Assembly: GCA_903822975.1 (NCBI GenBank)
Contig: CAIJRD010000001.1
Coordinates: 1 to 64,000 of the forward strand
From: an uncultured Sinobacteraceae bacterium
GTDB taxonomy: Bacteria; Pseudomonadota; Gammaproteobacteria; Nevskiales; Nevskiaceae
Length of the DNA: 64,000 nucleotides
Direction of reading: 5' to 3'
Both the position numbers and the translations under genes were made by a program. The notes beneath the pieces are model-generated. The model did not search any database and had not been told where the DNA came from. It saw only the letters and a list, made by a program, of their open reading frames with translations. Shown one piece after another: positions 34,698 through 43,227 of this stretch; within the stretch, counting starts at the first letter, position 1; each line of letters starts with the position of its first letter.

Positions 34698-35447
34698 ATG
34701 ACGGTTCTGCTCAATAAAGTGGCTTTAATTACGGGCGGTAGTAGCGGCATCGGGCTTGCCACAGCCAAGCGGTTTGTTGCCGAAGGCGCCTACGTATTTA
34801 TCGCCGGGCGCCGGCAAGTTGAGCTAGATAGTGCCGTTGCAGAGATCGGTCACAATGTCACAGGCGTTCAGGTCGACATCTCTGATCTTGCGGACATCAA
34901 TCGACTTTACGAAGTGGTAGCAGCCCAAAAAGGCAAAGTCGATATCATCTTCGCGAACGCAGCATTCGTCGAATCGATGCTCGTGATCGAAGCAACTCCC
35001 GAACACTTCGATCAGACCTTTAATACGAACGCCCGCGGTACTTACTTTACTGTGCAAAAAGCATTGCCATTCATGAACGACGGTGGCTCGATCATCTTGG
35101 TTGCCTCAGCGGGCAAGAACAAAGGTTTCCCAACTCGTAGCACATATAGCGGGACCAAAGCCGCTCTGCGCTCCTTCGTGCGGACGTGGACGACTGAACT
35201 CAAGGACAGAAGGATCAGGTTCAACGTGATCAGCCCCGGCCCCGTCCAGACTCCCATGCTAGATGGACAGTTTCCGTCTGAAGAGGCGGCGGGCCAGTCG
35301 AAGAAGCACCTGGCGTCAATCATTCCTCTCGGTCGTCTCGGTCGCCCCGAAGAAGTTGCGGCGGCGGCGCTGTTTCTCGCTTCAGACGAGAGTAGCTATA
35401 TCACCGGAATTGATCTGCCTGTCGACGGTGGCCTTACCGCAGTCTGA
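34698..35447 (+). CDS. classical SDR-family oxidoreductase
   Basis: A 249-residue classical SDR: GGSSGIG (about 14-20), NAAF in place of NNAG, Ser in VASAGKNKG, catalytic YSGTK and final GIDLPVDGGLTAV. ATG 34698 was chosen over a TTG 39 nt upstream because it aligns with the family and has GGGAACGAG before it. It is followed by an MFS efflux gene after 114 bp, suggesting that a compound is modified and then exported, or that both answer the same inducer. Confidence 0.9.
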   Translation: MTVLLNKVALITGGSSGIGLATAKRFVAEGAYVFIAGRRQVELDSAVAEIGHNVTGVQVDISDLADINRLYEVVAAQKGKVDIIFANAAFVESMLVIEATPEHFDQTFNTNARGTYFTVQKALPFMNDGGSIILVASAGKNKGFPTRSTYSGTKAALRSFVRTWTTELKDRRIRFNVISPGPVQTPMLDGQFPSEEAAGQSKKHLASIIPLGRLGRPEEVAAAALFLASDESSYITGIDLPVDGGLTAV

Positions 35448-35561
35448 GCGGAATACCCGGTACCTTCGCGCCCAGTTGGCCGAGCACTCCGTTGGGGCCC
35501 GTCACTTTATTTCGTGCGGCTACTCACTCGACGTTGAGCAAAGCCACCGAGGATCTAAGAA

Positions 35562-36971
35562 ATGGATGCACCCAGTAAAGAGGTTCTGGTCGAGAGGACG
35601 GCGCTGGCTCAGGCGGACGACAAGCCGCGCCGGATTCGAACATTGGGCGTAGTGCTGGCCGTTTCCTTAGGCTTCGTGATGGCGATGCTGGACGTGACGG
35701 TGGTCAACGTTGCGTTAAGCGATATTCAAAGCGAGTTCGGTTCGGACTTGTCGACCCTGGTTTGGGTGGTTGACGCCTACACACTGACGTTTGCGTCACT
35801 CTTGCTTCTTGGAGGATCCCTTGCCGATTGGCTGGGCGCCAAGAATGCTTATATGGCTGGACTAGCGCTCTTCATTGTTGCGTCTGGACTTTGTGGGATT
35901 GCTCCATCCACGGCATTACTGATCGTTGCACGGTTGATCCAAGGTTGCGGCGCCGCGCTCTTCCTACCCAGCTCCCTGACGCTTTTGACTCAATCATTTC
36001 CAGACCGGGCGATCCGCGTCAAGATGGTGGGTATATGGGGTGCAATCGTCGGGGCGGCGGCGAGTTTGGGGCCTTTCATCGGAGGATTGCTGGTTCACGA
36101 GTTCGGTTGGCGCAGCATCTTTGCTCTCAACTTGCCGATCGGAGCATTTGGCCTTTTTCTCACATTCATCCTGATCGGAACGTCAAAACGCACGCCGCGC
36201 CCCTTCGACATCGTCAGTCACGTCCTCCTAGTCGGGGCTCTTTCCGCACTTAGCTTTACGTTGATCGAAGGGCCTAACTTTGGCTGGCTATCATCACATT
36301 GGATCGTGCTGTCGATTTCAGCGAGCATCACCGCGATCATTTTGTTTTTACTTCGAGAACGCATTTCGTCCCGCCCGGTAATCCCGCTGGACTTGTTCCG
36401 AAACCGGGTGTTCTGGAGTTTAAATGGTTCTGGATTTCTCCTGAGCTTCGTTCTCTTTGGCGAGATCTTCCTGATCAGCCTCTTCCTGCAGAAAGCGCGG
36501 CATGCAAGCGCGTTGCAGACAGGCATCAAAATGCTACCGATCATGGGGATTGTCTCCCTCGTGAATTACCTCTCGGGTCAATTCACCGCCCTATGGGGCG
36601 GTCGCCGAATAATGACCGCCGGCTACGCCATCGGCGCCTGCGGCGCGATAGGCGCAGCAGTACTGGGCGGAGCAGCGCCTTACTGGCAGATTGTGATCCC
36701 TGTTGCAATTTGTACCGCGGGCATCGCCCTTGCGGGGCCTGCGATGATCGCGAGCGTGATGCATGCGGTCGGCGATGCTTACGCAAACGTTGGCTCGGCC
36801 ACACTTAACGCCGTCCGACAGATTGGCGCGCTGTGTGGCGTAGCGATCATGGGAGTTCTGCTCGGCCTGGTTCCCGACTGGCAAATAGCATTTCGGATGG
36901 CATTCGCTACCTTTGCAGTGTGCCTGGTCTTGGCGACAACGCTAGTACATCGCGGCACTCGATCGGATTGA
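35562..36971 (+). CDS. DHA2-family MFS drug transporter
   Basis: A 469-residue inner-membrane exporter with 14 predicted helices after a 25-residue cytoplasmic leader. The family motifs are MLDVTVVNVALSDIQ (helix 1) and LADWLGAKNAY (loop 2-3); GWRSIFALNLPIG marks helix 6. It is related to QacA/EmrB/SmvA but has no adaptor or outer-membrane gene beside it, so it probably works alone. It shares direction with the upstream SDR. Substrate unknown. Confidence 0.92.
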   Translation: MDAPSKEVLVERTALAQADDKPRRIRTLGVVLAVSLGFVMAMLDVTVVNVALSDIQSEFGSDLSTLVWVVDAYTLTFASLLLLGGSLADWLGAKNAYMAGLALFIVASGLCGIAPSTALLIVARLIQGCGAALFLPSSLTLLTQSFPDRAIRVKMVGIWGAIVGAAASLGPFIGGLLVHEFGWRSIFALNLPIGAFGLFLTFILIGTSKRTPRPFDIVSHVLLVGALSALSFTLIEGPNFGWLSSHWIVLSISASITAIILFLLRERISSRPVIPLDLFRNRVFWSLNGSGFLLSFVLFGEIFLISLFLQKARHASALQTGIKMLPIMGIVSLVNYLSGQFTALWGGRRIMTAGYAIGACGAIGAAVLGGAAPYWQIVIPVAICTAGIALAGPAMIASVMHAVGDAYANVGSATLNAVRQIGALCGVAIMGVLLGLVPDWQIAFRMAFATFAVCLVLATTLVHRGTRSD

Positions 36972-37066
36972 CACTAGGGCGACCCGCAGAGCCGACCTCT
37001 CCTAGCCGGCCAATTAATTATCCGCCTGTAATATATCGAGCACTACAGTATTGACCAGATGCCGAT

Positions 37067-37092
37067 TATACTGTAGCGTTCAATACAGTATA
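37067..37092. promoter_or_regulatory. operator-like dyad upstream of cupin gene
   Basis: Perfect 9-bp arms TATACTGTA and TACAGTATA around an 8-nt spacer, 114 bp before the cupin start. A further half site CTACAGTAT lies at 37043-37051. Confidence 0.6.
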
Positions 37093-37205
37093 ACTTTCAT
37101 ATTTGTCCAGCCAGATCAACTAATACCCATGCAGACGTTCAGCTGGTCATGGAATGTGGATTGAGCGCTGTTTGGTTGAACCCAAACGTTACAAGCAAAT
37201 GAGGA

Positions 37206-37742
37206 ATGACCAAGATGAAAATTCAGAGAATCGTAACCGCCGAGGGGAAGTCTGGCGTAGCCACCAAAATCGAAACCTTCGATACCGCGACCGGCGAGTT
37301 CCTTAGCAACATCTGGGGATTCGACACAGTGCCCAGCTTGCCGTTAACGCCGGAGCAGGTCCTCGGCGAATATAAGCAGAAGGGAATATTTGGACCGCTT
37401 GGCGGCGTTCGAATCGATCTTTTCACGATAGCCCCAGAGAAAAAAGAGGCTCCATCAGAACTTGAGCGTGCAGCCGCAGTCGACATGGGCACTGGCGGCG
37501 GTATGATTCCCGGCAAGGATGGTGACGGCATGCACCGCACCGACAGCATTGATTTCGTGATCGTAATCGACGGCGAAACAAACGTCGGATATCCCGGCGA
37601 CGACGGACAGGTACATGAACTCACGGTCAAAACCGGAGATGTGATTGTGCACAACGGCACCTTCCACAGCTGGCATAACCGTTCGACAAAGGACTGCACA
37701 GTTATCTTTGTCGTTCTCGCCGCCGAGCGCACAGCGACGTAA
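37206..37742 (+). CDS. cupin-domain protein
   Basis: A 178-residue protein with a single C-terminal cupin barrel. The first metal-binding motif is weak: GMHRTDSIDFVIVIDGE contains one His and no second His/Glu in the usual spacing; the second is GDVIVHNGTFHSWHNRS. This subgroup (MHRTDSID...HSWHNRS) occurs beside SDR and dehydrogenase genes in degradation clusters. It is followed after 2 nt by a DNA-glycosylase-like gene. Enzymatic role not known. Start could also be the Met four codons later. Confidence 0.8.
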   Translation: MTKMKIQRIVTAEGKSGVATKIETFDTATGEFLSNIWGFDTVPSLPLTPEQVLGEYKQKGIFGPLGGVRIDLFTIAPEKKEAPSELERAAAVDMGTGGGMIPGKDGDGMHRTDSIDFVIVIDGETNVGYPGDDGQVHELTVKTGDVIVHNGTFHSWHNRSTKDCTVIFVVLAAERTAT

Positions 37743-37744
37743 CA

Positions 37745-38419
37745 ATGAGGCGGTTCGAAGAAATCAACAAGCTGGCCGCCCAAAAGCATGGCGGACCTGT
37801 CGCGCTCGCCAAGGCTCTGGCCGAGACCCGCCCGCTTCCAAAAGTTCGAATTGCCGAGATCCCCGACGACCGAATCCTCTCGGCAATGTCGCGTCGGGTG
37901 TTTTACGCTGGATTTTCCCAGAAGGTGATTGACGGAAAATGGGACGCGTTCGAGGAGGCGTTCTCTGGTTTCATCCCGAGCCGCTGCGCCTGGATGACCG
38001 AGGATCGATTTGACAGTTTGCTAAAGCACAAAGGCATCGTCCGGAATGCGGCCAAGATCCGGTCCGTTCGGCAAAACGGACATTTCTTGACAGATCTGGC
38101 TGAGAAATACGGTAGCGCTGCACTTTTTTTTGCGGAGTGGCCCGATTCGGATTACGTCGGACTGCTCCAGCACCTGAAGAAGAACGCGAGTCGGCTGGGC
38201 GGAGAAACGGGCATGCGTTTTCTCCGCTCAATCGGCAAGCCTGCCTTCATTCCGACGCCCGACATGGTCAAGGCGTTGATCCGCGAAGAGGTACTTACAA
38301 AGGCCCCGGGTGGAAAACGAGACTTCGCCGCCATGCAAGCGGCATTCAATCAATGGTCAGCCGAGTCTGACCTCGACTTGACGTCTATCAGCCGGACACT
38401 CGCCATGAGTGTCGGATAG
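37745..38419 (+). CDS. DNA-3-methyladenine glycosylase I-like protein
   Basis: A 224-residue protein resembling the Tag-type HhH glycosylase family: VFYAGFSQKVIDGKWDAFEE at about 52-71, the KHKGIVRNAAKIRSVRQNG block near 93 and GGETGMRFLRSIGKPAFIPT near 150. The Cys/His zinc site of E. coli Tag is not evident, which is normal for this divergent subgroup. It starts 2 nt after the cupin gene, so the two are co-translated. Possible role: removal of alkylated bases, fitting an island with alkyl-halide enzymes, but activity is unproven. Confidence 0.8.
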   Translation: MRRFEEINKLAAQKHGGPVALAKALAETRPLPKVRIAEIPDDRILSAMSRRVFYAGFSQKVIDGKWDAFEEAFSGFIPSRCAWMTEDRFDSLLKHKGIVRNAAKIRSVRQNGHFLTDLAEKYGSAALFFAEWPDSDYVGLLQHLKKNASRLGGETGMRFLRSIGKPAFIPTPDMVKALIREEVLTKAPGGKRDFAAMQAAFNQWSAESDLDLTSISRTLAMSVG

Positions 38420-38661
38420 TGCATACATCATCCAGGAGCCGAATATTCTTCGGTGGGTCGAACAGAGCCAGCACTACAACATCAAGCCCATGGTGCCGAG
38501 CCCATCAGATCCATTGAAACTGACCATCCGCGCTCATCCAGATATTTGAGTGCACCGGGCAACTTCGAAGCTTGCATCCTATTCACAGCATCCATCAAAG
38601 CTTACCGCTGCGTTGCTCCGCGCATTGAATGACACCGCTGTAGGCGATTACTGGTTAGCGG

Positions 38662-39369
38662 TCAGGCCACTTCATTCGATTTGGATTCAGCGGAACGCCG
38701 CTTCGGGGCCAAGCGCTTCGATTGAATCGCGCTCAGCGGACGGCGTGCCTTCTTCGGTGACAAAGGCGCACGTTTCAGTTGTTCTCCAGCTTGGGGCCAG
38801 GATCGCATCGCCATAGCGACCGACTGATACAAGGCCTTGCGACTAGCGCCGGCCTGTGCTTCGGCCGCGAGCCCCCAGGAAACCACCATGACGAATCTGG
38901 AGAGTTCGCCTACGTCGACGTCGGGCGCCAAGTCGCCGTCGACCTGAGCATGCCTAAACCGCTTAAGAAACTGGCGCCTGACGAACTCGCGCATGACTGC
39001 GAGTTCCTCCCGGATTGGGTCCCCATCGGCTGAACACGGCAAGGAGCAATTCACTACTAGGCAACCGGGCGGGTGAGACGGATCGGTGTGGGCGTCCACC
39101 TTTCGGTAAAGGAAGGTCTCCACGGTCTCCTTGGCCGTTGGCATTCGGAACGCGTCCTCGACGAAGCCCATCTGTCCGGACTGATAGCGATCGAGAACCC
39201 TCTTGAAAAGGGCTTCCTTGCTGCCGAATGCAAAATAGAAGCTCGGCGGCGCGATCTTCAGCGCGCCGGTCAGATCCGAAAGCGATGTCCGGTCATAGCC
39301 ATTGCGCCAAAACATATCCATGGCCGTATCAACCGCTTTGTCAATGTCGAATTCGCGTGGCCTTCCCAT
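38662..39369 (-). CDS. TetR-family regulator
   Basis: A 235-residue TetR repressor. Helix-turn-helix RTSLSDLTGALKIAPPSFYF lies near residues 28-47; the core domain carries PPGCLVVNCSL near 100. A Lys/Arg/Ser-rich tail of about 35 residues is unusual and may be disordered. ATG 39369 preferred over GTG 39381. Two 16-bp sites (39390, 39434) lie in its promoter. Nearby AT-rich dyads before the cupin and SDR/MFS genes could be targets too. Confidence 0.9.
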   Translation of the reverse strand: MGRPREFDIDKAVDTAMDMFWRNGYDRTSLSDLTGALKIAPPSFYFAFGSKEALFKRVLDRYQSGQMGFVEDAFRMPTAKETVETFLYRKVDAHTDPSHPPGCLVVNCSLPCSADGDPIREELAVMREFVRRQFLKRFRHAQVDGDLAPDVDVGELSRFVMVVSWGLAAEAQAGASRKALYQSVAMAMRSWPQAGEQLKRAPLSPKKARRPLSAIQSKRLAPKRRSAESKSNEVA

Positions 39370-39389
39370 CTTTCGTCGCACCTATGTTC

Positions 39390-39449
39390 TATATCAATCA
39401 GTATACAACGCCTTGACAAGTCCATCACTATTATATATCAATTACTATA
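39390..39449. promoter_or_regulatory. two 16-bp repeated operator-like sites
   Basis: TATATCAATCAGTATA (39390-39405) and TATATCAATTACTATA (39434-39449) match at 14 of 16 positions, 44 bp apart, directly upstream of tetR. Each is a partial dyad with TATA ends and an AT-rich centre. Confidence 0.65.
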
Positions 39450-39651
39450 TTATTCAGTCGGCAGATCTGGCGCGCATCGCAACCCTGGCAGATCGCCCAT
39501 TATCCAAGAGGAATATCGCCGCAGCGACGCTAACCGAAAGACCGGACCAGTTTCTGGATCCACCTGTCTACACCAATTGCAAAACTGCCGACTTGCTTTC
39601 CGTGCGAGTGCAGATCGGTCATTCGCATGACCTAGAAGAGGCGATGCTCGT

Positions 39652-39894
39652 ATGACGACAGATTTCACGGGTGACGTCATTCTCCACCCGATTCAACTGC
39701 AAGACCCCGGCATCCTCAGCAACTTCGATACCGACCAGGGACACGCAAAAACAACGCGCCAAAAATTCATCGACGATCACAGCAAACCCGATGTACTGGT
39801 GCTCGGGACGCATTTCACAACCCCTTGCGCAGGCCGCATTGTCAGAAATAGAAATGCGGACGGCTGGTCATTCAGCGGAGCAGAGGAACCATAG
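39652..39894 (+). pseudogene. C-terminal fragment of an MBL-fold metallo-hydrolase
   Basis: The 80-residue frame matches only the end of MBL-fold hydrolases: TTDFTGDVILHPIQLQDPGI carries the metal-ligand Asp-like block, then SNFDTDQGHAKTTRQKFIDD and the last ligand in VLVLGTHFTTPCAGRIV. The HxHxDH half is missing and upstream frames are disrupted; a leftover QIGHSHD is visible in another frame just before. A small coiled-coil protein gene follows after 54 bp. Confidence 0.75.
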
Positions 39895-39948
39895 GCCCGA
39901 ACGTCGGAAGAGCATCCCACTCATGAATATGACAATTGGAGAATCGAT

Positions 39949-40140
39949 TTGACCGACGCAACTGAAGAAACCGGCAACTGGATCGAACGACTGTTCGGCC
40001 GCTTGTTCGCGATTGTGCAGGCCCTTGAATATTCGAGCTTCGACTACATGGCAGACCGCATGCAGATGCTCGAAGAGGAAGTGATAAGACTTCGAGCAGA
40101 AGTGCAGGGGCGCCCCGTTGGAAAACCAGCGGCAGAGTAA
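39949..40140 (+). CDS. small coiled-coil protein, second member
   Basis: A 63-residue protein with TTG start after TTGGAG. Its core IVQALEYSSFDYMADRMQML and the following Glu/Arg-rich helix (EEEVIRLRAEV) match the 60-residue protein at 21141-21326 in order and spacing. Both lie beside oxidoreductase or hydrolase genes. No known family comes to mind; a helical accessory subunit is a guess. Confidence 0.6.
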   Translation: MTDATEETGNWIERLFGRLFAIVQALEYSSFDYMADRMQMLEEEVIRLRAEVQGRPVGKPAAE

Positions 40141-40520
40141 CCCCGGAAAAAGAACGTGTGGCGTCGAGCGTGAAGACCTTTGCCGATAGTAAGGTCCCTG
40201 ACGTCAATGGCCTGAGAATGGCATATGGCCCCCGAACACTTGCATCGCTTTTAGAGCACTACTGACTAACTACTATTGCCAGATGCCGCGAGCGTGATGG
40301 ACTCGCACTACATAATCGATAGTAAATGACCTGAGGACAAGATCACGATCGACTAATCTATTTAACTAATTCTACTGCCCATATGCAGCTTGAATCGAAA
40401 CGACGACGCTGAGTCGGTAGGCGCGTGGGCTACTAGCATCACTGGAATCACTGCCCTTGGTTGGCGGTTGTGGAGAGGCAGATGCACTCGACCGGTGGAT
40501 CGAGCCATCGTCGATCCGCC
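40141..40520. other. gene-free stretch
   Basis: About 380 bp, partly AT-rich around 40300-40390, between the small coiled-coil gene and tetR (convergent). I see no gene, clear terminator or repeat. Confidence 0.5.
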
Positions 40521-41162
40521 TCAATCCCCAGCAATGCTATTTCGCAGACGCTTCGACGACGATTTTGTGTTGCTTATAGGCGGCGCAAGTAGCATGAACA
40601 CCGGACGAATCGCGCCCTCCAGCAGTGCTCGCTCTGGTCGCGCTCGAACCAGCAAGCGTAGCGACACCATTAGAGCCAGAAGAAGTTTCGCCATCTCCTT
40701 AGGGGACAGCGCTACGTTAACAGTGCCCTGGCGCTGCCCCCGGCGAACCAGCTTCTCGAAAGACTTTTCAAACCTTGCCATCATCTGCACAACGACGTCG
40801 CGGAAAGCCGCGTCGTGCGGCACTACTTCCACGGCCGAGTTGACCAATAAGCAGCCCTTGTTGTCCGGGTCTTCCAAGGACTTGTCGATCAGGTCGGCGA
40901 AGAAGCGCTCCAGGATTGCGAGTGGCGGGGCGTCCTCGTCAAAGTGCGCGGTGAGCGAACCGACGACCTCCAGAATGTAGAGCTGGAGCGCGCGCTCGAA
41001 AACTGATCGCTTGTCGCCAAACGCGTTGAAGAAGCTAGACAGCGTTACGCCCATCTGGTCGGAGAGATCGCGGACCGTGGTGCGCTCGTAGCCATGCTCC
41101 CAGAAGCGATTCATCGCTACTTCGAGCGCCACCTGTTCGTCGAATTGTCGGGGTCGAGCCAT
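40521..41162 (-). CDS. TetR-family regulator next to fadL
   Basis: A 213-residue repressor with helix-turn-helix RTTVRDLSDQMGVTLSSFFN (about 29-48) and a core domain starting at LYILEVVGSL. NKGCLLVNSAVE near 103 is the usual core-helix motif. ATG 41162 fits the family; ten extra residues upstream do not. Divergent from the FadL-type porin across 254 bp that contain a perfect 14-bp palindrome, so control of hydrophobic-substrate uptake is likely. Confidence 0.9.
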   Translation of the reverse strand: MARPRQFDEQVALEVAMNRFWEHGYERTTVRDLSDQMGVTLSSFFNAFGDKRSVFERALQLYILEVVGSLTAHFDEDAPPLAILERFFADLIDKSLEDPDNKGCLLVNSAVEVVPHDAAFRDVVVQMMARFEKSFEKLVRRGQRQGTVNVALSPKEMAKLLLALMVSLRLLVRARPERALLEGAIRPVFMLLAPPISNTKSSSKRLRNSIAGD

Positions 41163-41311
41163 CGGGTTACAGCTCCTGCACCACTTCGTCAAAACGGAAA
41201 ACGCCGAGAGTCGCTGTAGGGGGCACCGATATTGACGAGATCTCTACTTTTCCATTGTGATCGTAGTTCATCCCAGACGCCGATTCCTAGCCGGCCATAG
41301 TTTGCCATTTA

Positions 41312-41325
41312 GGATCATATGATCC
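41312..41325. promoter_or_regulatory. perfect palindrome between tetR and fadL
   Basis: GGATCATATGATCC is a perfect 14-bp palindrome in the gap between the divergent tetR (41162) and fadL (41417) genes. It is the best operator candidate for this TetR. Confidence 0.6.
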
Positions 41326-41416
41326 AAAATGATTTGCGCTGATTCTGGCAGCACAAAAAGCCGGCGGGTCTCCACACTCGCGCGATCAGCCGCAGCTCAG
41401 GGGAGTCGAGACGGCA

Positions 41417-42751
41417 ATGTTGAAACCTTGCGAGATGGTCGTTGCAGCGAGACGTCAGATTGCCGTTGGTGTGCTGATCGGCGGACTGATGCTGAGCAGC
41501 ATGGGCGTGCAGGCGGGCGGCGGCTATTTTCTTCCATTCTACGGCGGCTACTCGTCGCAAATGGCTGGCACCGCCACTGCGGTTGGATTGGATGGTCTTG
41601 CGGCCTCTTCCAATCCCGGCAAGCTCTTCGCGGTTGGTAATCGCCTGGATCTCGGTACGAACATCGCGGAGCTTTATCGGCGCATCGAACGCCAGGGCGG
41701 ACCCGACCCGTCGATGGATTTTGCCACGACTAGCGACAACGGCACCTTCTTCGTTCCGCAGGCCGGATTTGCCCATCGGCTCGGCGATAACTACGCCTTC
41801 GGGCTAGCGCTATATGCGAACGGCGCCCTCAATACGGCCTACCCCGGCAATACCGGGGTTCCTTCGAGCAACCAGAATCCATCAGCCTGCGGTAGCCAAC
41901 CGGCCAATTTTTTGGGCGGCTGCGGACAGCTGGGTGTTGATCTGTCCCAGCTCATCCTCGCGCCGACGGCAGCTTGGCGGTTCGCGCCGGGCAACACGTT
42001 CGGAATTGCCCCGCTGATCGCTTATCAGCGCTTCCGCGCGTATGGCCTACAGGCCTTTGAGCCGCTTTCGCAGAATCCCAGTAATGTCAGCAACCGCGGC
42101 TACGACCAGGCGTTCGGCATCGGTGTCCGCGTCGGCTGGTATGGCGAAGTGCTGCCGCGCCTTACGCTTGGCGCAGCTTATTCAACCAAGATTTACATGC
42201 AGCGCTTCGATCGTTATCGCGGACTGCTTGCAGATGACGGGCATTTCGATGTGCCGGCGAATTACAGCGTCGGCGCCGCGTTCCGTGCTACTTCGAATTG
42301 GCTGCTGGCGCTGGATGTCCAGCGCATCGACTTTCGTGGAGTTCCAGCGTTGGGCAACAGCCTGCTGAACTCGCTCCAGAATCCGCAAGGCGCACCCCTT
42401 GGGAGCAAAGGCGGCAGTGGTTTCAACTGGCGCAATCAGACCAATTACCGAATCGGCACTGAGTTCAGCTTATCGCCGAGCCTGAGTGTTCTCGGTGGGG
42501 TTTCCTATGGAATCGCTCCCGGTGACAAGTCCGTCGGCTCGGTAAGCGTCAATACGATTTCGCCCACGCCGACGACGACGGCAAGCATCGGCTTCAACTG
42601 GTGGTATTCCCCGGCCTACGAGCTCCAGTTCGCTTATTCACACTATTTTTTCGCCTCGTATGGCGGGCCTTCGGCCCTTGTGCTCGGTGCGACTGAATCT
42701 GTCGCAGCCCATGTCGATGTGGTCTGGATCGGTTGGGCTAAACGCTTTTAG
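41417..42751 (+). CDS. FadL/OmpP1-family outer-membrane transporter
   Basis: A 444-residue outer-membrane beta-barrel for hydrophobic molecules. The signal peptide ends near VQAGGG (about residue 33), after which the N-terminal hatch begins. The conserved GTATAVGLDGLAASSNPG segment (about 50-67) is the family's NPA-like plug region. Alternating aromatic strands run to the end, finishing in IGWAKRF with terminal Phe, the barrel-assembly signal. An alternative start is Met7. Faces a TetR gene. Substrates of this family include fatty acids, alkanes and aromatics. Confidence 0.9.
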   Translation: MLKPCEMVVAARRQIAVGVLIGGLMLSSMGVQAGGGYFLPFYGGYSSQMAGTATAVGLDGLAASSNPGKLFAVGNRLDLGTNIAELYRRIERQGGPDPSMDFATTSDNGTFFVPQAGFAHRLGDNYAFGLALYANGALNTAYPGNTGVPSSNQNPSACGSQPANFLGGCGQLGVDLSQLILAPTAAWRFAPGNTFGIAPLIAYQRFRAYGLQAFEPLSQNPSNVSNRGYDQAFGIGVRVGWYGEVLPRLTLGAAYSTKIYMQRFDRYRGLLADDGHFDVPANYSVGAAFRATSNWLLALDVQRIDFRGVPALGNSLLNSLQNPQGAPLGSKGGSGFNWRNQTNYRIGTEFSLSPSLSVLGGVSYGIAPGDKSVGSVSVNTISPTPTTTASIGFNWWYSPAYELQFAYSHYFFASYGGPSALVLGATESVAAHVDVVWIGWAKRF

Positions 42752-42828
42752 CAATTTCTGACCTTGCGCGGGTCAAATATCCCGGGTCGCGGTCGAAGTC
42801 TCGCTGATCGACAGCTCGTCGATCCAAT

Positions 42829-42978
42829 GTGAAAACGTGTACTTCGAAATGACCCAGAACGTGCGTGCTCCGGATCCGAGCAAACATCGCTGGGGCTCAT
42901 ATCAGGCTTGCGTTTTCTTTTCCATCGCCCGGATCAGTATTCAGTGCAATTGTGGTCTCACCTTGCATGCATGGTCGC
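42829..42978. repeat. repeat Y, right copy
   Basis: Matches 13684-13837 in the same orientation. Here Y directly precedes X, whereas at 13.4 kb the order is X-Z-Y. Region 42752-43073 holds only Y and X, no gene. Confidence 0.75.
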
Positions 42979-42987
42979 ATCCGTCGC

Positions 42988-43079
42988 CGTGACCAAACGG
43001 AGTTCCAAGAACCCCACGTCTTGTGGGCCTCCTGGCGACATTCACCGAAATTGTCTCGGCAGAATGGACTGAGTGGTGG
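42988..43079. repeat. repeat X, right copy, abutting tRNA 3' end
   Basis: Matches 13401-13491. Its last six bases (TGGTGG) are the first bases of the tRNA complement, including the encoded CCA. It has the hairpin CCCAC-GTCTT-GTGGG. Confidence 0.75.
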
Positions 43080-43150
43080 GCCCACCAGGACTTGAACCTG
43101 GAACCAAAAGATTATGAGTCTTCTGCTCTAACCAATTGAGCTATAGGCCC
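43074..43150 (-). tRNA. tRNA with CAT anticodon, probably tRNA-Ile2
   Basis: The minus strand folds into a full cloverleaf: acceptor GGGCCTA/TGGGCCC, D-arm GCTC...GAGC, anticodon stem GAAGA/TCTTT with loop CTCATAA, T-arm CCAGG/CCTGG with TTCAAGT, discriminator A and encoded CCA. The CAT anticodon could be elongator Met or Ile2 (lysidine-modified). Acceptor pairs C4-G69 and C5-G68 match E. coli tRNA-Ile2, the TilS substrate, so I favour Ile2. It is at the right edge of the accessory region. Confidence 0.9.
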
Positions 43151-43227
43151 GCACGGGAAAGAAGTATAAAGCCCGACCTTGCGCGGCGCGCATCACGGCG
43201 CATGCAGAGCGCCGCGTTCTCGCCGGC

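Noticed and set aside
43074-43150. Calling the tRNA initiator Met
   Set aside because: The anticodon stem lacks the three G-C pairs of initiator tRNA and the acceptor has a normal first pair; the choice is elongator Met or Ile2.
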